From Raskinella chloraquaticus (SeqCode) (lineage in GTDB: Bacteria > Pseudomonadota > Alphaproteobacteria > Rhizobiales > UBA4765): a stretch of 53,352 nucleotides of DNA. Below are positions 43,274 to 53,217 of this stretch, piece after piece. Below the pieces are notes generated by a model. It searched no databases. It worked only from the letters and a program-made list of their open reading frames with translations, and was not told where the DNA came from. Every line of letters begins with the position of its first letter. The stretch's first letter is position 1. The position numbers and the translations under genes are program-made. The stretch covers positions 1 through 53,352 of the forward strand of contig DEZK01000015.1 in NCBI GenBank assembly GCA_002365175.1, written 5' to 3'.

Positions 43274-44149
43274 TCAGTTGCCAATAAATTGCGTAAACTC
43301 GCGCACCCCAACATTCACGAACATCTTGCGCACGCCGTCATAATCCCGGTCGGAGACTGTGTATTGGAAACTGCCGCCGATGAATTTGGCATTTTCCTTG
43401 GTGGTGGTAACGGCCGCAAGCAGGGCCAGGCCATGATCGCGGAAGGTTTTGCGAACCGTCTCGACGACGTCCGGATTTACCTTCGAAGAGGCGACGATCA
43501 GGTCGTTTGGCAGGTTCGCCCCCTCGCCAAGCGTACGGAATTTGCGGTTCGGAAAGGCCTTGGTGATGCGCTCAAGATGGGTCTGGTTCATCCCGATCGC
43601 CGCAATGTCGTTGCGGAGCAGCGCTTCGGCTGCAACATTCAGTTTCAGGAAAACGGGCTCGTAATCCTTGCCATAATTGAGGCCACCATCAGACAGGATC
43701 GTGGCGGGCGCGAGATGCTGCGAGGTCGAGCCGATCTCCCCGAACGAGATTTTCTTGCCCTTAAGCTCGGTCAGCGAACGGATCGGGCTTTCGTCCAGCA
43801 CAACGATCGACGAGCGGTAGTTCGGACGCTCCCATACCACGACCGGCACCGCCTTGAGGCGGGCATTGAAAACCACATATTCCGCCGGGCCGGTGAGAAC
43901 GAAATCCACCTGGCCGGCATTCATGGCCTCCACCGCAGCCGTGCGACCGGAGACCGGAAAGAAGTCAACGCGCAGCTTCGAGGCTTTCTCGAAGGCTTCC
44001 TTGAACGGCCCAAACTCGCGCTGGAGGGATTCGAGGCCATCGATATCTGTCACGGCAAAGCGGATCTTTTCCTGCGCGTGGGCGGGCATGGCTGACAGGC
44101 AAGCGAAGCCGATCATGACGGAGGCGACAAGTTTGCGGCGATTCAACAT
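43274..44149 (-). CDS. phnD: phosphonate-type ABC importer, substrate-binding protein
   Basis: The 291-residue protein has a signal peptide (MLNRRKLVASVMIGFACLSA, ending AHAQ) and the PhnD-like sequence DIDGLESLQREFGPFKEAFE, AMNAGQVDFVLTGPAEYVV and KGKKISFGEIGSTSQHLAPA near residue 140. Members bind phosphonates, or phosphite and related anions. The ATG at 44149 with AGGAG 6 bp upstream is preferred over an ATG ten codons earlier. It lies between phnM and phnC. Confidence 0.87.
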   Translation of the reverse strand: MLNRRKLVASVMIGFACLSAMPAHAQEKIRFAVTDIDGLESLQREFGPFKEAFEKASKLRVDFFPVSGRTAAVEAMNAGQVDFVLTGPAEYVVFNARLKAVPVVVWERPNYRSSIVVLDESPIRSLTELKGKKISFGEIGSTSQHLAPATILSDGGLNYGKDYEPVFLKLNVAAEALLRNDIAAIGMNQTHLERITKAFPNRKFRTLGEGANLPNDLIVASSKVNPDVVETVRKTFRDHGLALLAAVTTTKENAKFIGGSFQYTVSDRDYDGVRKMFVNVGVREFTQFIGN

Positions 44150-44175
44150 TTTTGGCTCCTGTTGATAGTCTGATT

Positions 44176-45225
44176 TCATGCAGCCCGACGCGCTGGCACA
44201 TCGTGCGATGCGGCGGACGAGATGAGGCGGGCATCGGTGAGGTAGACAAGTTCGCCCTTGGCGATGGTGGCGAGGACTTCGATCCCGAGACCGCTCATCC
44301 GCGCGAGAACGAGATCAGCGCGTTTGCCGGGGGCGATCGCCCCGCGATCCTGAAGTCCAAGCGCATCTGCCGGATGCGCGGAAATGAGGTTCCAGGCCTC
44401 GGCCAAGGTCAGCGCATGGTTACGAACAAGCGTGAACACCGCCTGAGGCATGGCCGGGTAGAAGTAATCGGAGGCGAGGATCGTGCACAGACGGCTCGCT
44501 ACCATCGCGCCGGCATCCGGGCAACCCATGTTCTGGCTGCCGCCCCGCACAACGTTGGGCGCGCCGAAGATGACATGCTCGCCCGCTGCTTCCGCAATGC
44601 GCGCAAGGCTCGCGGGACACTCGCGGCGGCGCGCTGTCACACGCTCGAGGCGCGCCGCGTCATCCGCCGGCGTGAGCCCCGTCCGTTTGATCATGCGGCC
44701 AAGCTTTGCCGACCGGCGGCTGATGTTGTGCGTGAGGTCGTCCATGTCATCGTTGAAGGCGAGCGCGTTTAGACGGCCGCTCGCGACCCGATCGAGGCTC
44801 AGCGACGGGGCATCGAGATTGAAGATCTCGTGTCGCAGATGAAATCGATGCTCTGCCGACAGGGTCTGAGCGTGATGACAGAGGGCCTCGAGAAGGCGTT
44901 GAGCGTTCTCGAGGCTTCGCGGACCCGGCTCCCAGGAACAGGTCACCGCATGGCAGGCCGTGGTGATGCCATTAGCGACCAGCTGCCGGTCGGTTTCGGC
45001 GAGTGCAAGCGCGAATTGCACACCCGACCGCGGCTCGATCTGCCTTTCGAAAGCGTCGCCGTAAATGTCGACGATACCAGGAAGCACCATCAGCCCTGCC
45101 GCATCGAGCGTCAGATCGGCTTGACATGTGTCGGACGTCTCAATCAGACCGTCCCGGATGATGACCGGCTGGAGATCAAAATCTGAACCCGCGAGAACCC
45201 GCCCTTTATGAATTTGGATCGACAC
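44176..45225 (-). CDS. phnM: PhnM-like amidohydrolase (ribose-1-methylphosphonate-5-triphosphate diphosphatase family)
   Basis: PhnM removes pyrophosphate from the phosphonate ribose triphosphate intermediate of the C-P lyase route. This 349-residue amidohydrolase has LMVLPGIVDIYGDAFERQIE near residue 44, AFNDDMDDLTHNISRRS near 155, GAPNVVRGGSQNMGCPDAGA near 223 and GAIAPGKRADLVLAR near 308. GTG at 45225, 7 bp after GGGAGAG, is the likely start; a TTG eleven codons upstream has no such site. No phnG-H-I-J-K-L genes are in the window, so PhnM may serve a core encoded elsewhere or act on another substrate. Confidence 0.85.
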   Translation of the reverse strand: MSIQIHKGRVLAGSDFDLQPVIIRDGLIETSDTCQADLTLDAAGLMVLPGIVDIYGDAFERQIEPRSGVQFALALAETDRQLVANGITTACHAVTCSWEPGPRSLENAQRLLEALCHHAQTLSAEHRFHLRHEIFNLDAPSLSLDRVASGRLNALAFNDDMDDLTHNISRRSAKLGRMIKRTGLTPADDAARLERVTARRRECPASLARIAEAAGEHVIFGAPNVVRGGSQNMGCPDAGAMVASRLCTILASDYFYPAMPQAVFTLVRNHALTLAEAWNLISAHPADALGLQDRGAIAPGKRADLVLARMSGLGIEVLATIAKGELVYLTDARLISSAASHDVPARRAA

Positions 45226-45299
45226 AGATGCGCTCTCCCACTCAGGCGGGATAGGCAAACGCCATGACGATCAGATGACGTATAAATGTCAGAGCGGTG

Positions 45300-45460
45300 A
45301 CATCGCCCGCGCTCCGACGGGCACTGGCAGGCGCATGAAAGCAGTCGACGACGCCATATGGCTCGTCTCCTTCATGGACGACGATCTGGGATATACCGAC
45401 CTCGAGCAGACAACCCTACACCCCCGAAAACCGTTTGGCCGGCGGGTGTAGCCCATGTGA
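45300..45460 (+). pseudogene. decayed C-terminal end of an integrase-core transposase
   Basis: The roughly 400-bp gap between phnM and the metal-resistance island contains MKAVDDAIWLVSFMDD, then DLGYTDLEQTTLHPRKPFG and RRV followed by stops (from 45334). This closely resembles the conserved end of integrase-type transposases common in Rhizobiales, where intact copies read like EVDDGIWLVSFMDYDLGY and NPFGPKVLPMS. The preceding residues (SPALRRALAGA) continue the match one frame off, so a frameshift is present. The rest of the transposase is missing. The relic marks the left boundary of the metal-resistance genes. Confidence 0.65.
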
Positions 45461-45648
45461 CCGGAACAATCCGTCACCCTGTCTTCGGTATGTACCAACA
45501 AGGGGTTGGCGGAGGATAGGAACCCGGATACGAACATACTGCTCCGGCTCCCACGAACTTTATCGCAGTCATACGGAGTACTGGTAGGCCGCCCGGATAT
45601 TGACCCGCCACGGTGCCGCTACGATTCAAAGGTCAGTACGCGCAGCGA

Positions 45649-46137
45649 TCAGCACGCGCTTCCGGCGTCCCTTTTCCCCAGCGGCACTGAATCGGCCCTT
45701 TGCTCCTTAGCGAGGGCCTCGATCACTGCGCAGTCGCGCACCGGCGCGCCACCGAGGCAGGACTGGGCGATGCGATCGAGTTCCGCCTCCAGCGCTCGGA
45801 GGTGAGCGATTTTGCGGCGCACGTCGGCCAGCTGCCGCGCGGCGATCCGGTGCGCCTCGTCGCAGGGCATGTCCGGCCGGTCGGCCAGCGCGAGCAATCC
45901 CCGCAAGGTTTCGACCGGGAATCCCAAGTCGCGCGCGTGCCTAATGAAAGCGAGACGCTCCAGATGCCGGCGGCCGTAGCGGCGCTGGTTGCCTTCGCTA
46001 CGCTCGGGCGCGGGTAAAAGCCCGACCTGCTCGTAATAGCGAATCGTCTCTACCTTGACCCCAGTGCGCGCAGCCAGCGCGCCGATCGCGATCACGCGCT
46101 CGTGCGCAGCGGCATCGGACGTAATCGCTCTTTTCAT
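45649..46137 (-). CDS. MerR-family heavy-metal regulator (CadR/PbrR/ZntR type)
   Basis: The 162-residue protein has an N-terminal MerR helix-turn-helix (IAIGALAARTGVKVETIRYY, EQVGLLPAPERSEGNQRRYG). A dimerisation helix follows, then metal-binding cysteines in DMPCDEAHRIA and in AQSCLGGAPVRDCAVIEAL near residues 130-140, the pattern of regulators of Zn, Cd or Pb resistance. The ATG at 46137 is preferred over one nine codons upstream. It diverges from the P-type ATPase, and the textbook MerR operator lies between them. Confidence 0.88.
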   Translation of the reverse strand: MKRAITSDAAAHERVIAIGALAARTGVKVETIRYYEQVGLLPAPERSEGNQRRYGRRHLERLAFIRHARDLGFPVETLRGLLALADRPDMPCDEAHRIAARQLADVRRKIAHLRALEAELDRIAQSCLGGAPVRDCAVIEALAKEQRADSVPLGKRDAGSAC

Positions 46138-46148
46138 CGAACAGCCCC

Positions 46149-46179
46149 TTGAACCTCTAGTCACTAGAGGTCGTATCCG
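46149..46179 (+). promoter_or_regulatory. MerR-type promoter/operator of the Zn/Cd/Pb ATPase gene
   Basis: TTGAAC (46149-46154) and TATCCG (46174-46179) are separated by 19 bp, the long spacer typical of MerR-activated promoters. The spacer region holds the near-perfect palindrome ACCTCTAGTCACTAGAGGT (46153-46171), like the operators of ZntR, CadR and PbrR. The promoter reads toward the ATPase gene, whose ATG is 33 bp downstream of the -10. Confidence 0.85.
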
Positions 46180-46211
46180 GTGTGACGAGTCGCATCAAGG
46201 GAGCGTGAGTC

Positions 46212-48425
46212 ATGTCGACTATTGCCGCCGACGCCAACGACAAATTCGGCGCCTTTGTTTGGAAAGTGTCCGGCATGGACTGCGGCAGCTGCGCGGCAAA
46301 GATACGTGGGGCCGTGGAGCGCATGCCCGGCGTGGAGCACGTCAAGGTCGCGATCGCGACAGAGACGCTGTCGTTGAGGCTCGACGCCGATCGGGCCGAC
46401 CCGACCGCGATCGAAGCAACGGTGCGCGCGCTCGGCTACGGCATCGAGCCGATCGCGCCGAGGACGGCGCCGGCGAGTTCTGCCGCCGCGTCGGCCGATG
46501 CGATCTCCCAGAACGACGTGGCGCCGCCTGTCTCGGCGAACCTAGGTCCGTCCGCTTGGTGGCGTACCGCCAAGGGCCGGCTCGTGATGCTGACTGGTGC
46601 GCTACTGGCGGGTGCCTGGGCGATCAAGCTCGCCGTCGGGAACCCGCAAGTCGCGGCTTGGGGCTTCGTCGCCGCCTGCCTGATCGGGGTCGCGCCCATC
46701 GCCCGGCGCGCGGTCGCGGCGGCGCGCGCTGGGATGCCTTTCACCATCGAGATGCTGATGACGATCGCGGCGGCGGGCGCGCTCGTCATCGGCGCGGCCG
46801 AGGAGGCAGCGCTGGTCGTGTTTCTCTTCGCGGTCGGCGAGGTCTTGGAGGGCGTCGCCGCCGAGCGTGCCCGCGCCGGTATCCGCGCGCTCGCCGACCT
46901 CGTGCCTAAGACCGCGACGATCGAGGAAGGTGGGGCGACGCGTCAGGTTCCGGCGGCTTCGCTCCGCATCGGGCAGATCGTTCTGGCCCGGCCCGGCGAC
47001 CGCATCCCCGCCGACGGAGAGATCGTCGAAGGCGTCTCCTCAGTCAACGAGGCGCCCGTTACGGGCGAGTCGATGCCGAAGGCCAAAGGTCCGGGCGATC
47101 CGGTGTTCGCCGGCTCGATCAACTCCGATGCCGCGCTGCGGGTGGAGGTGACGAAGGGCGCGGAGGACAACACCATCGCGCGCATCATCCGGCTGGTGGA
47201 GGAGGCGCAGGAGGCGCGCGCGCCGACCGAGCGTTTCATCGACCGCTTCAGCCGCATCTACATGCCGGCCGTCGTCGCCCTCGCTGTCCTAGTAACGATC
47301 GTGCCGCCGCTGTTCCTGGGCGGGGACTGGGGCACGTGGGTCTATCGCGGGCTGACGATCCTGCTGATCGGCTGCCCCTGCGCGCTGGTCATCTCGGTGC
47401 CCGCCTCGATCGCCTCGGCGCTGTCCGCCGGTGCGAGGCGGGGCCTGCTGCTCAAAGGCGGCGCCGTCATAGAGGCCGCCGCCCGCACGCGCATCGTCGC
47501 CTTCGACAAGACCGGAACACTCACGCGCGGCGAGCCGAAGGTCACCGACATCGTCGGTTCGGGCGTGGCCGAAGCCGAGGTGCTGCGGCTCGCGGCGGCC
47601 GTCGAGACGGGCTCGAACCATCCCCTCGCGCAGGCGATCCTGGCGCGGGCCGAGGCGGACGGCCTCACTTTGCCCGCCGCGACCGGAGCGAGGGCCATTC
47701 CCGGCCGGGGCATGGAGGCGCGCATCGACAATGAGAGCGTCTTCGTTGGCTCACCGCGCTTCGCCTCGGAAGCGGGTGCCCTGCCAGCCGACCTTCGCGA
47801 CGCCATCGACCGGCTGGAGGGCGAGGGCAAGACGGTGGCGGCCGTGTTCAGGTCGGCGCGCCCGGTCGGCCTGATCGCGCTGCGGGACGAGGCGCGCGAG
47901 GACGCGCGCGCCGCCGTCGCCCAGCTCAAGGCGCTCGGCGTGTCGTCGGTGATGCTCACCGGCGACAACGCCCGCACCGGCGCGGCCATCGCGGGCGCGC
48001 TCGGCATGGACCATCGCGCGCAGCTCCTGCCCGACGATAAGGTGGCCGAGGTCAAGCGGCTGGCGGCCGGCGCGCCCGTCATGATGGTCGGCGACGGCAT
48101 CAACGACGCGCCGGCGCTGGCGGCGGCCTCGGTCGGCGTGGCGATGGGCTCGGGTACGGACGTGGCGCTGGAGACGGCGGACGCGGCGCTCCTGCGCAGC
48201 CGCGTCACGGACGTGCCGCGCCTGATCAGGCTCTCGCGCGCGGCCATGGGCAACATCCGCCAGAACATCGCCGTCGCGCTGGGCCTCAAGGCGGTGTTCC
48301 TTGTGACCTCGGTGTTCGGCTACACCGGGCTTTGGGTCGCGATCCTCGCCGACACCGGCGCCACCGTCCTCGTCACGCTGAATGCGCTCAGGCTGCTCGG
48401 CTTCGAGCGCGAGACGCGGACGTGA
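46212..48425 (+). CDS. Zn/Cd/Pb-exporting P-type ATPase (ZntA/CadA-like)
   Basis: This P1B-ATPase pumps divalent heavy metals out of the cytoplasm. The 737-residue protein has one N-terminal metal-binding domain with GMDCGSCAAKIRGAVERMP near residue 21, six to eight membrane helices and the ion site CPCALVISVPASIASALSAG near 393. The phosphorylation site is DKTGTLTRGEP near 434, and the hinge is MVGDGINDAPALAAASVG near 620. CPC followed by S-V-P is the Zn/Cd/Pb subgroup pattern. Its stop overlaps the lspA start (GTGA). Which metal matters most cannot be told from sequence. Confidence 0.93.
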   Translation: MSTIAADANDKFGAFVWKVSGMDCGSCAAKIRGAVERMPGVEHVKVAIATETLSLRLDADRADPTAIEATVRALGYGIEPIAPRTAPASSAAASADAISQNDVAPPVSANLGPSAWWRTAKGRLVMLTGALLAGAWAIKLAVGNPQVAAWGFVAACLIGVAPIARRAVAAARAGMPFTIEMLMTIAAAGALVIGAAEEAALVVFLFAVGEVLEGVAAERARAGIRALADLVPKTATIEEGGATRQVPAASLRIGQIVLARPGDRIPADGEIVEGVSSVNEAPVTGESMPKAKGPGDPVFAGSINSDAALRVEVTKGAEDNTIARIIRLVEEAQEARAPTERFIDRFSRIYMPAVVALAVLVTIVPPLFLGGDWGTWVYRGLTILLIGCPCALVISVPASIASALSAGARRGLLLKGGAVIEAAARTRIVAFDKTGTLTRGEPKVTDIVGSGVAEAEVLRLAAAVETGSNHPLAQAILARAEADGLTLPAATGARAIPGRGMEARIDNESVFVGSPRFASEAGALPADLRDAIDRLEGEGKTVAAVFRSARPVGLIALRDEAREDARAAVAQLKALGVSSVMLTGDNARTGAAIAGALGMDHRAQLLPDDKVAEVKRLAAGAPVMMVGDGINDAPALAAASVGVAMGSGTDVALETADAALLRSRVTDVPRLIRLSRAAMGNIRQNIAVALGLKAVFLVTSVFGYTGLWVAILADTGATVLVTLNALRLLGFERETRT

Positions 48426-48949
48426 GCCGCTCCACGCGGCGTCAAGCCGCGAGCCACGTCCTGGCGAGTCGCCTCGTCGATTTGCTGTCGATCGCCGGCG
48501 CGGCCTTCGCGCTGGACGCCGCCAGCAAGTGGCTGATCCTCAACGTCGTGATGCAGCCGCCCCGCGCGATCCCCTTACTGCCGGTGCTGGATCTCACCCT
48601 CGGCTTCAACACGGGCGTCAGCTTCGGCCTGTTCCGCGACACGCTCGACGACTGGGCCTCGGCCTTTAGCGCCTTCAAGCTGCTGGTCGCGGCGAGCCTG
48701 ATCGCCTGGGCGCTGCGGACACCGCAGCCCCTGGAGCGCGCGGGCCTCGCGCTGATCGCGGGCGGCGCCATCGGCAACGCCGTCGACCGCTGGCGCGACG
48801 GGATGGTCACCGATTTCATCGACCTGCACTGGGCCGGCCATCACTTCCCGACGTTCAACCTCGCCGACGTCGCCATCACATTAGGTGTCGGCTGCGTGCT
48901 GCTGGGCGCATCTGCCAGGCCGCCGTCTCGCGATCATGCGCCTATCTGA
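48422..48949 (+). CDS. lspA: lipoprotein signal peptidase (signal peptidase II), metal-operon copy
   Basis: The 175-residue membrane protease has four helices and the LspA landmarks: ALDAASKWLILN near residue 30, LGFNTGVSFGLFRDTLDDWA near 60 and the catalytic aspartates in GGAIGNAVDRWRDGMVTDFI near 114 and in FNLADVAITLGV. It begins at a GTG overlapping the ATPase stop (GTGA). Such metal-operon LspA copies are known next to pbr/cad ATPases, as in pbrABC, where they are thought to process a metal-binding lipoprotein. The chromosomal housekeeping copy is presumably elsewhere. Its end overlaps the convergent SRPBCC gene by 16 bp. Confidence 0.88.
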   Translation: MSRSTRRQAASHVLASRLVDLLSIAGAAFALDAASKWLILNVVMQPPRAIPLLPVLDLTLGFNTGVSFGLFRDTLDDWASAFSAFKLLVAASLIAWALRTPQPLERAGLALIAGGAIGNAVDRWRDGMVTDFIDLHWAGHHFPTFNLADVAITLGVGCVLLGASARPPSRDHAPI

Positions 48950-49404
48950 GCAGCGCGCACAATCTGTTGAAGACACCAGAGCGCATAGACGCGGGCGACC
49001 GGCGCGGCGATTAGTGGGAAGCGAGCGTTCGGCGTGTAGTCGATGAATGCTGAAATTCGCGAGCCATCCTGATCAGGGGCGAGGACGAAGCCCATGCGAT
49101 ACCAGTCAATCACGACCAACCGCACGCTTCCGATCGTTTCCCATGTCTTGCGCCATGGCGGATCACGCTCGGTCACGCGTTCTTCAAGGCTGAGCTTCAT
49201 CCCTGCCACGTAGCCTTCCATGCGAATGATCGAGCCGACGGCTCGCCCCTTCGCCTCGTCCAGAAGATAGCTCATCGAACCGCCGAGCATCATCAGGGAC
49301 GGCTTCGCCATGTGTCGGCCGAACCGCGCCGGATCGTCGAGATGGTCGAAGAGAACCTCCGGCGCCACGGCGATCGACGATTGCCTTTCCTCATGGCAGG
49401 TCAT
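48934..49404 (-). CDS. SRPBCC-family protein in the copper ATPase operon
   Basis: The 156-residue protein (MTCHEERQSSIAVAPEVLFD, then RFGRHMAKPSLMMLGGSMSY, ending RVYALWCLQQIVRAAQIG) has the START/Bet v1-like (SRPBCC) pattern with a hydrophobic cavity. Such proteins bind lipids or small hydrophobic ligands, and the function here is unknown. The ATG at 49404 overlaps the DUF2933 gene by 14 bp; longer N-terminal versions are shadow sequence. It is the last gene of the copA operon and faces lspA tail to tail. Confidence 0.72.
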   Translation of the reverse strand: MTCHEERQSSIAVAPEVLFDHLDDPARFGRHMAKPSLMMLGGSMSYLLDEAKGRAVGSIIRMEGYVAGMKLSLEERVTERDPPWRKTWETIGSVRLVVIDWYRMGFVLAPDQDGSRISAFIDYTPNARFPLIAAPVARVYALWCLQQIVRAAQIGA

Positions 49405-49611
49405 CGCGTCGCTCACGTCCGCCTCCGTTGGCAGGATGATGCCCGTGGCCGCCATGCCCATGAAACAAATGCAGCAGCGGACAAGCGAGCAGCAGAAGGT
49501 AGGGCAGCGCGCCGAGCGCGTGCCCCCAATGCTCGCGCAAGACATAGAATGCGCCCACGATGGCGAGCGAGGCGGCGGCGATGACGATGGGACGATTCAG
49601 GGACGTCTGGT

Positions 49612-49615
<4 letters not shown>
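49391..49615 (-). CDS. DUF2933 small membrane protein
   Basis: The 74-residue protein has two hydrophobic helices (IVIAAASLAIVGAFYVL and LPYLLLLACPLLHLF) and a histidine- and glycine-rich tail (HGHGGHGHHPANGG). This matches DUF2933 proteins, which are often next to copper genes and may bind metal at the membrane. It overlaps the copA stop by 4 bp (ATGA) and the SRPBCC start by 14 bp, so all three are probably translated together. Confidence 0.8.
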
Positions 49616-52023
<2,408 letters not shown>

Positions 52024-52052
52024 GACAGACGCCTTTTCCCGGGTTGACCGAA

Positions 52053-52083
52053 AGCCTGCACCTTCCCATCATGGGAAGGTCAA
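52053..52083 (-). promoter_or_regulatory. CueR-type promoter/operator of copA
   Basis: On the minus strand TTGACC (52083-52078) and CAGGCT (52058-52053) are separated by 19 bp, the spacing of MerR-activated promoters. The spacer holds a palindrome with arms ACCTTCCCAT and ATGGGAAGGT (52060-52080), very close to known CueR sites. The -10 is poor, as expected for a promoter needing DNA distortion by CueR. It lies 19 bp upstream of the cueR-like start on the other strand. Confidence 0.82.
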
Positions 52084-52098
52084 GCGGGAGATGCTACG

Positions 52099-52488
52099 GT
52101 GCAGATCGGCGAACTGGCGGCGGCGAGCGGCGTCTCAGCCAAGATGATCCGCCACTATGAGAGCATCGGGCTTTTGCCACGACCGGCGCGGCGCGACAGT
52201 GGCTACCGCGACTACGGCCCCGCTGACCTGCACCGGGTGAAATTCGTCCGGAGGGCGAAGGATCTCGGCTTCTCCGTCGAGCAGATGCGTGAGCTGCTTC
52301 GCCTCTGGGCCGACCGCAGCCGCACCAGCGCCGAAGTGAAATCGCTCGCGCTCGCCCATGTGGCCGACCTGGAGCACCGCGCGGAGGCGCTCGCAGAGGT
52401 CGCCGGCGCGTTGCGGACGCTCGCCGAAGCCTGCCACGGCGACGATAGGCCGGACTGCCCGATCATCCACGAACTCGAACGGCGCTGA
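52099..52488 (+). CDS. cueR: CueR-like copper-responsive MerR regulator
   Basis: The 129-residue protein has the MerR helix-turn-helix (MQIGELAAASGVSAKMIRHY, ESIGLLPRPARRDSGYRDYG). The copper loop is EACHGDDRPDCPIIHEL near residue 114, with the two cysteines spaced as in CueR. It starts at GTG 52099 and diverges from copA. The pair matches a standard copper-inducible unit. Confidence 0.9.
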   Translation: MQIGELAAASGVSAKMIRHYESIGLLPRPARRDSGYRDYGPADLHRVKFVRRAKDLGFSVEQMRELLRLWADRSRTSAEVKSLALAHVADLEHRAEALAEVAGALRTLAEACHGDDRPDCPIIHELERR

Positions 52489-52520
52489 AGGGGCGGGTCG
52501 AACGTCGGCGCTCGCAGTGC

Positions 52521-52630
52521 GTTGTTCGCCAGCCACTCCCGCATCTTGCGATTTCGCGCTCCTGCGCGGCGCGAGCCTGGCAGGACATGGCGAACGGTAT
52601 GATGACGCCCAAGGCGATCAACGCACGCCA
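52521..52630 (-). pseudogene. fragment of a DUF305 gene (broken second copy)
   Basis: On the minus strand one frame reads ALIALGVIIPFAMSCQARAA, which looks like a signal peptide, joined directly to QEREIA, then after a one-base loss near 52547 to KMREWLANN. The tail matches the end of the partial DUF305 gene at 53218-53352 (AAQEREIAEMREWLRTN), and the DNA is also closely similar. The middle of the gene is missing. The remains lie just after the end of the membrane-protein gene. Confidence 0.6.
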
Positions 52631-53181
52631 TCGTGGCTTTGACGCTCCGGGTTAGCAGGACGCGTTGGTCGTCCGTGCCGAGATGCAGTGGCATTGTGCA
52701 CTGCGCGCTCAGCTTGGCTGCTCGCCGCGAACAGCGCGAGGGACGGCACGATCAACCATTGCAAGACCGGCGTTAGCCCGGTGCCCCATGGCAGCAGCCG
52801 TGGCATCTCTGGAGTGTAGCTCCAGGTCCCGCGTATTTCGACGTTCCACCACTCACTGGCGACTGTGTAGGCGAGGCCCAAGGTGAGAGTTGCCACGACA
52901 ACCGGCAAAATTCTCCGAGCAGGGAACGGCCAAATTATGCCCCCCGGTAAGGTCAGTAGTGGAACAAGAAGCACGGACATGGCGATCAGCACATCGCCGA
53001 CAGAACAATGAAGCACCGCGCCTGTAATCTCGATCGAGGTGCCCGTGTTCCAAATCGTGTAGAGGTGGACGTGTGCTGCCTCCCACAGAAGATGTCCAAT
53101 CGCCGACACACCGAGATAGCCGCGCAGGCCGGTCCGCCAACCGTCATTAGACAGCTCTAGCGGGTCGACCACGCTCGTCAT
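52618..53181 (-). CDS. unknown membrane protein of the metal island
   Basis: I do not recognise the family. The 187-residue protein has about four hydrophobic segments: the GYLGVSAIGHLLWEAAHV region near residue 20, VGDVLIAMSVLLVPLLTLPG near 62, ILPVVVATLTLGLAYTVASE near 90 and PVLQWLIVPSLALFAASSQA near 138. Several histidines and tryptophans lie near the membrane face (HLLWEAAHVHLYTIWNT), and WSYTPEMPRLLPWGTGLTPV is distinctive. The tail is charged and rich in proline and arginine. It lies between a broken and a partial DUF305 gene, near copper genes, so a role in metal handling is possible but unproven. Confidence 0.6.
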   Translation of the reverse strand: MTSVVDPLELSNDGWRTGLRGYLGVSAIGHLLWEAAHVHLYTIWNTGTSIEITGAVLHCSVGDVLIAMSVLLVPLLTLPGGIIWPFPARRILPVVVATLTLGLAYTVASEWWNVEIRGTWSYTPEMPRLLPWGTGLTPVLQWLIVPSLALFAASSQAERAVHNATASRHGRPTRPANPERQSHDGVR

Positions 53182-53217
53182 CGGTTGACCTCCCGCAGTC
53201 CTCCTTCGGCTGGCGGC

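Noticed and set aside
46055..46909. A 284-codon open frame overlapping the start of the Zn/Cd/Pb ATPase gene
   Set aside because: Runs through the MerR operator and the ATPase in another frame; translation is Arg/Gly-rich filler.
49405..49545. Longer N terminus for the SRPBCC protein
   Set aside because: The extra 47 residues lie over the DUF2933 gene in another frame and add no domain.
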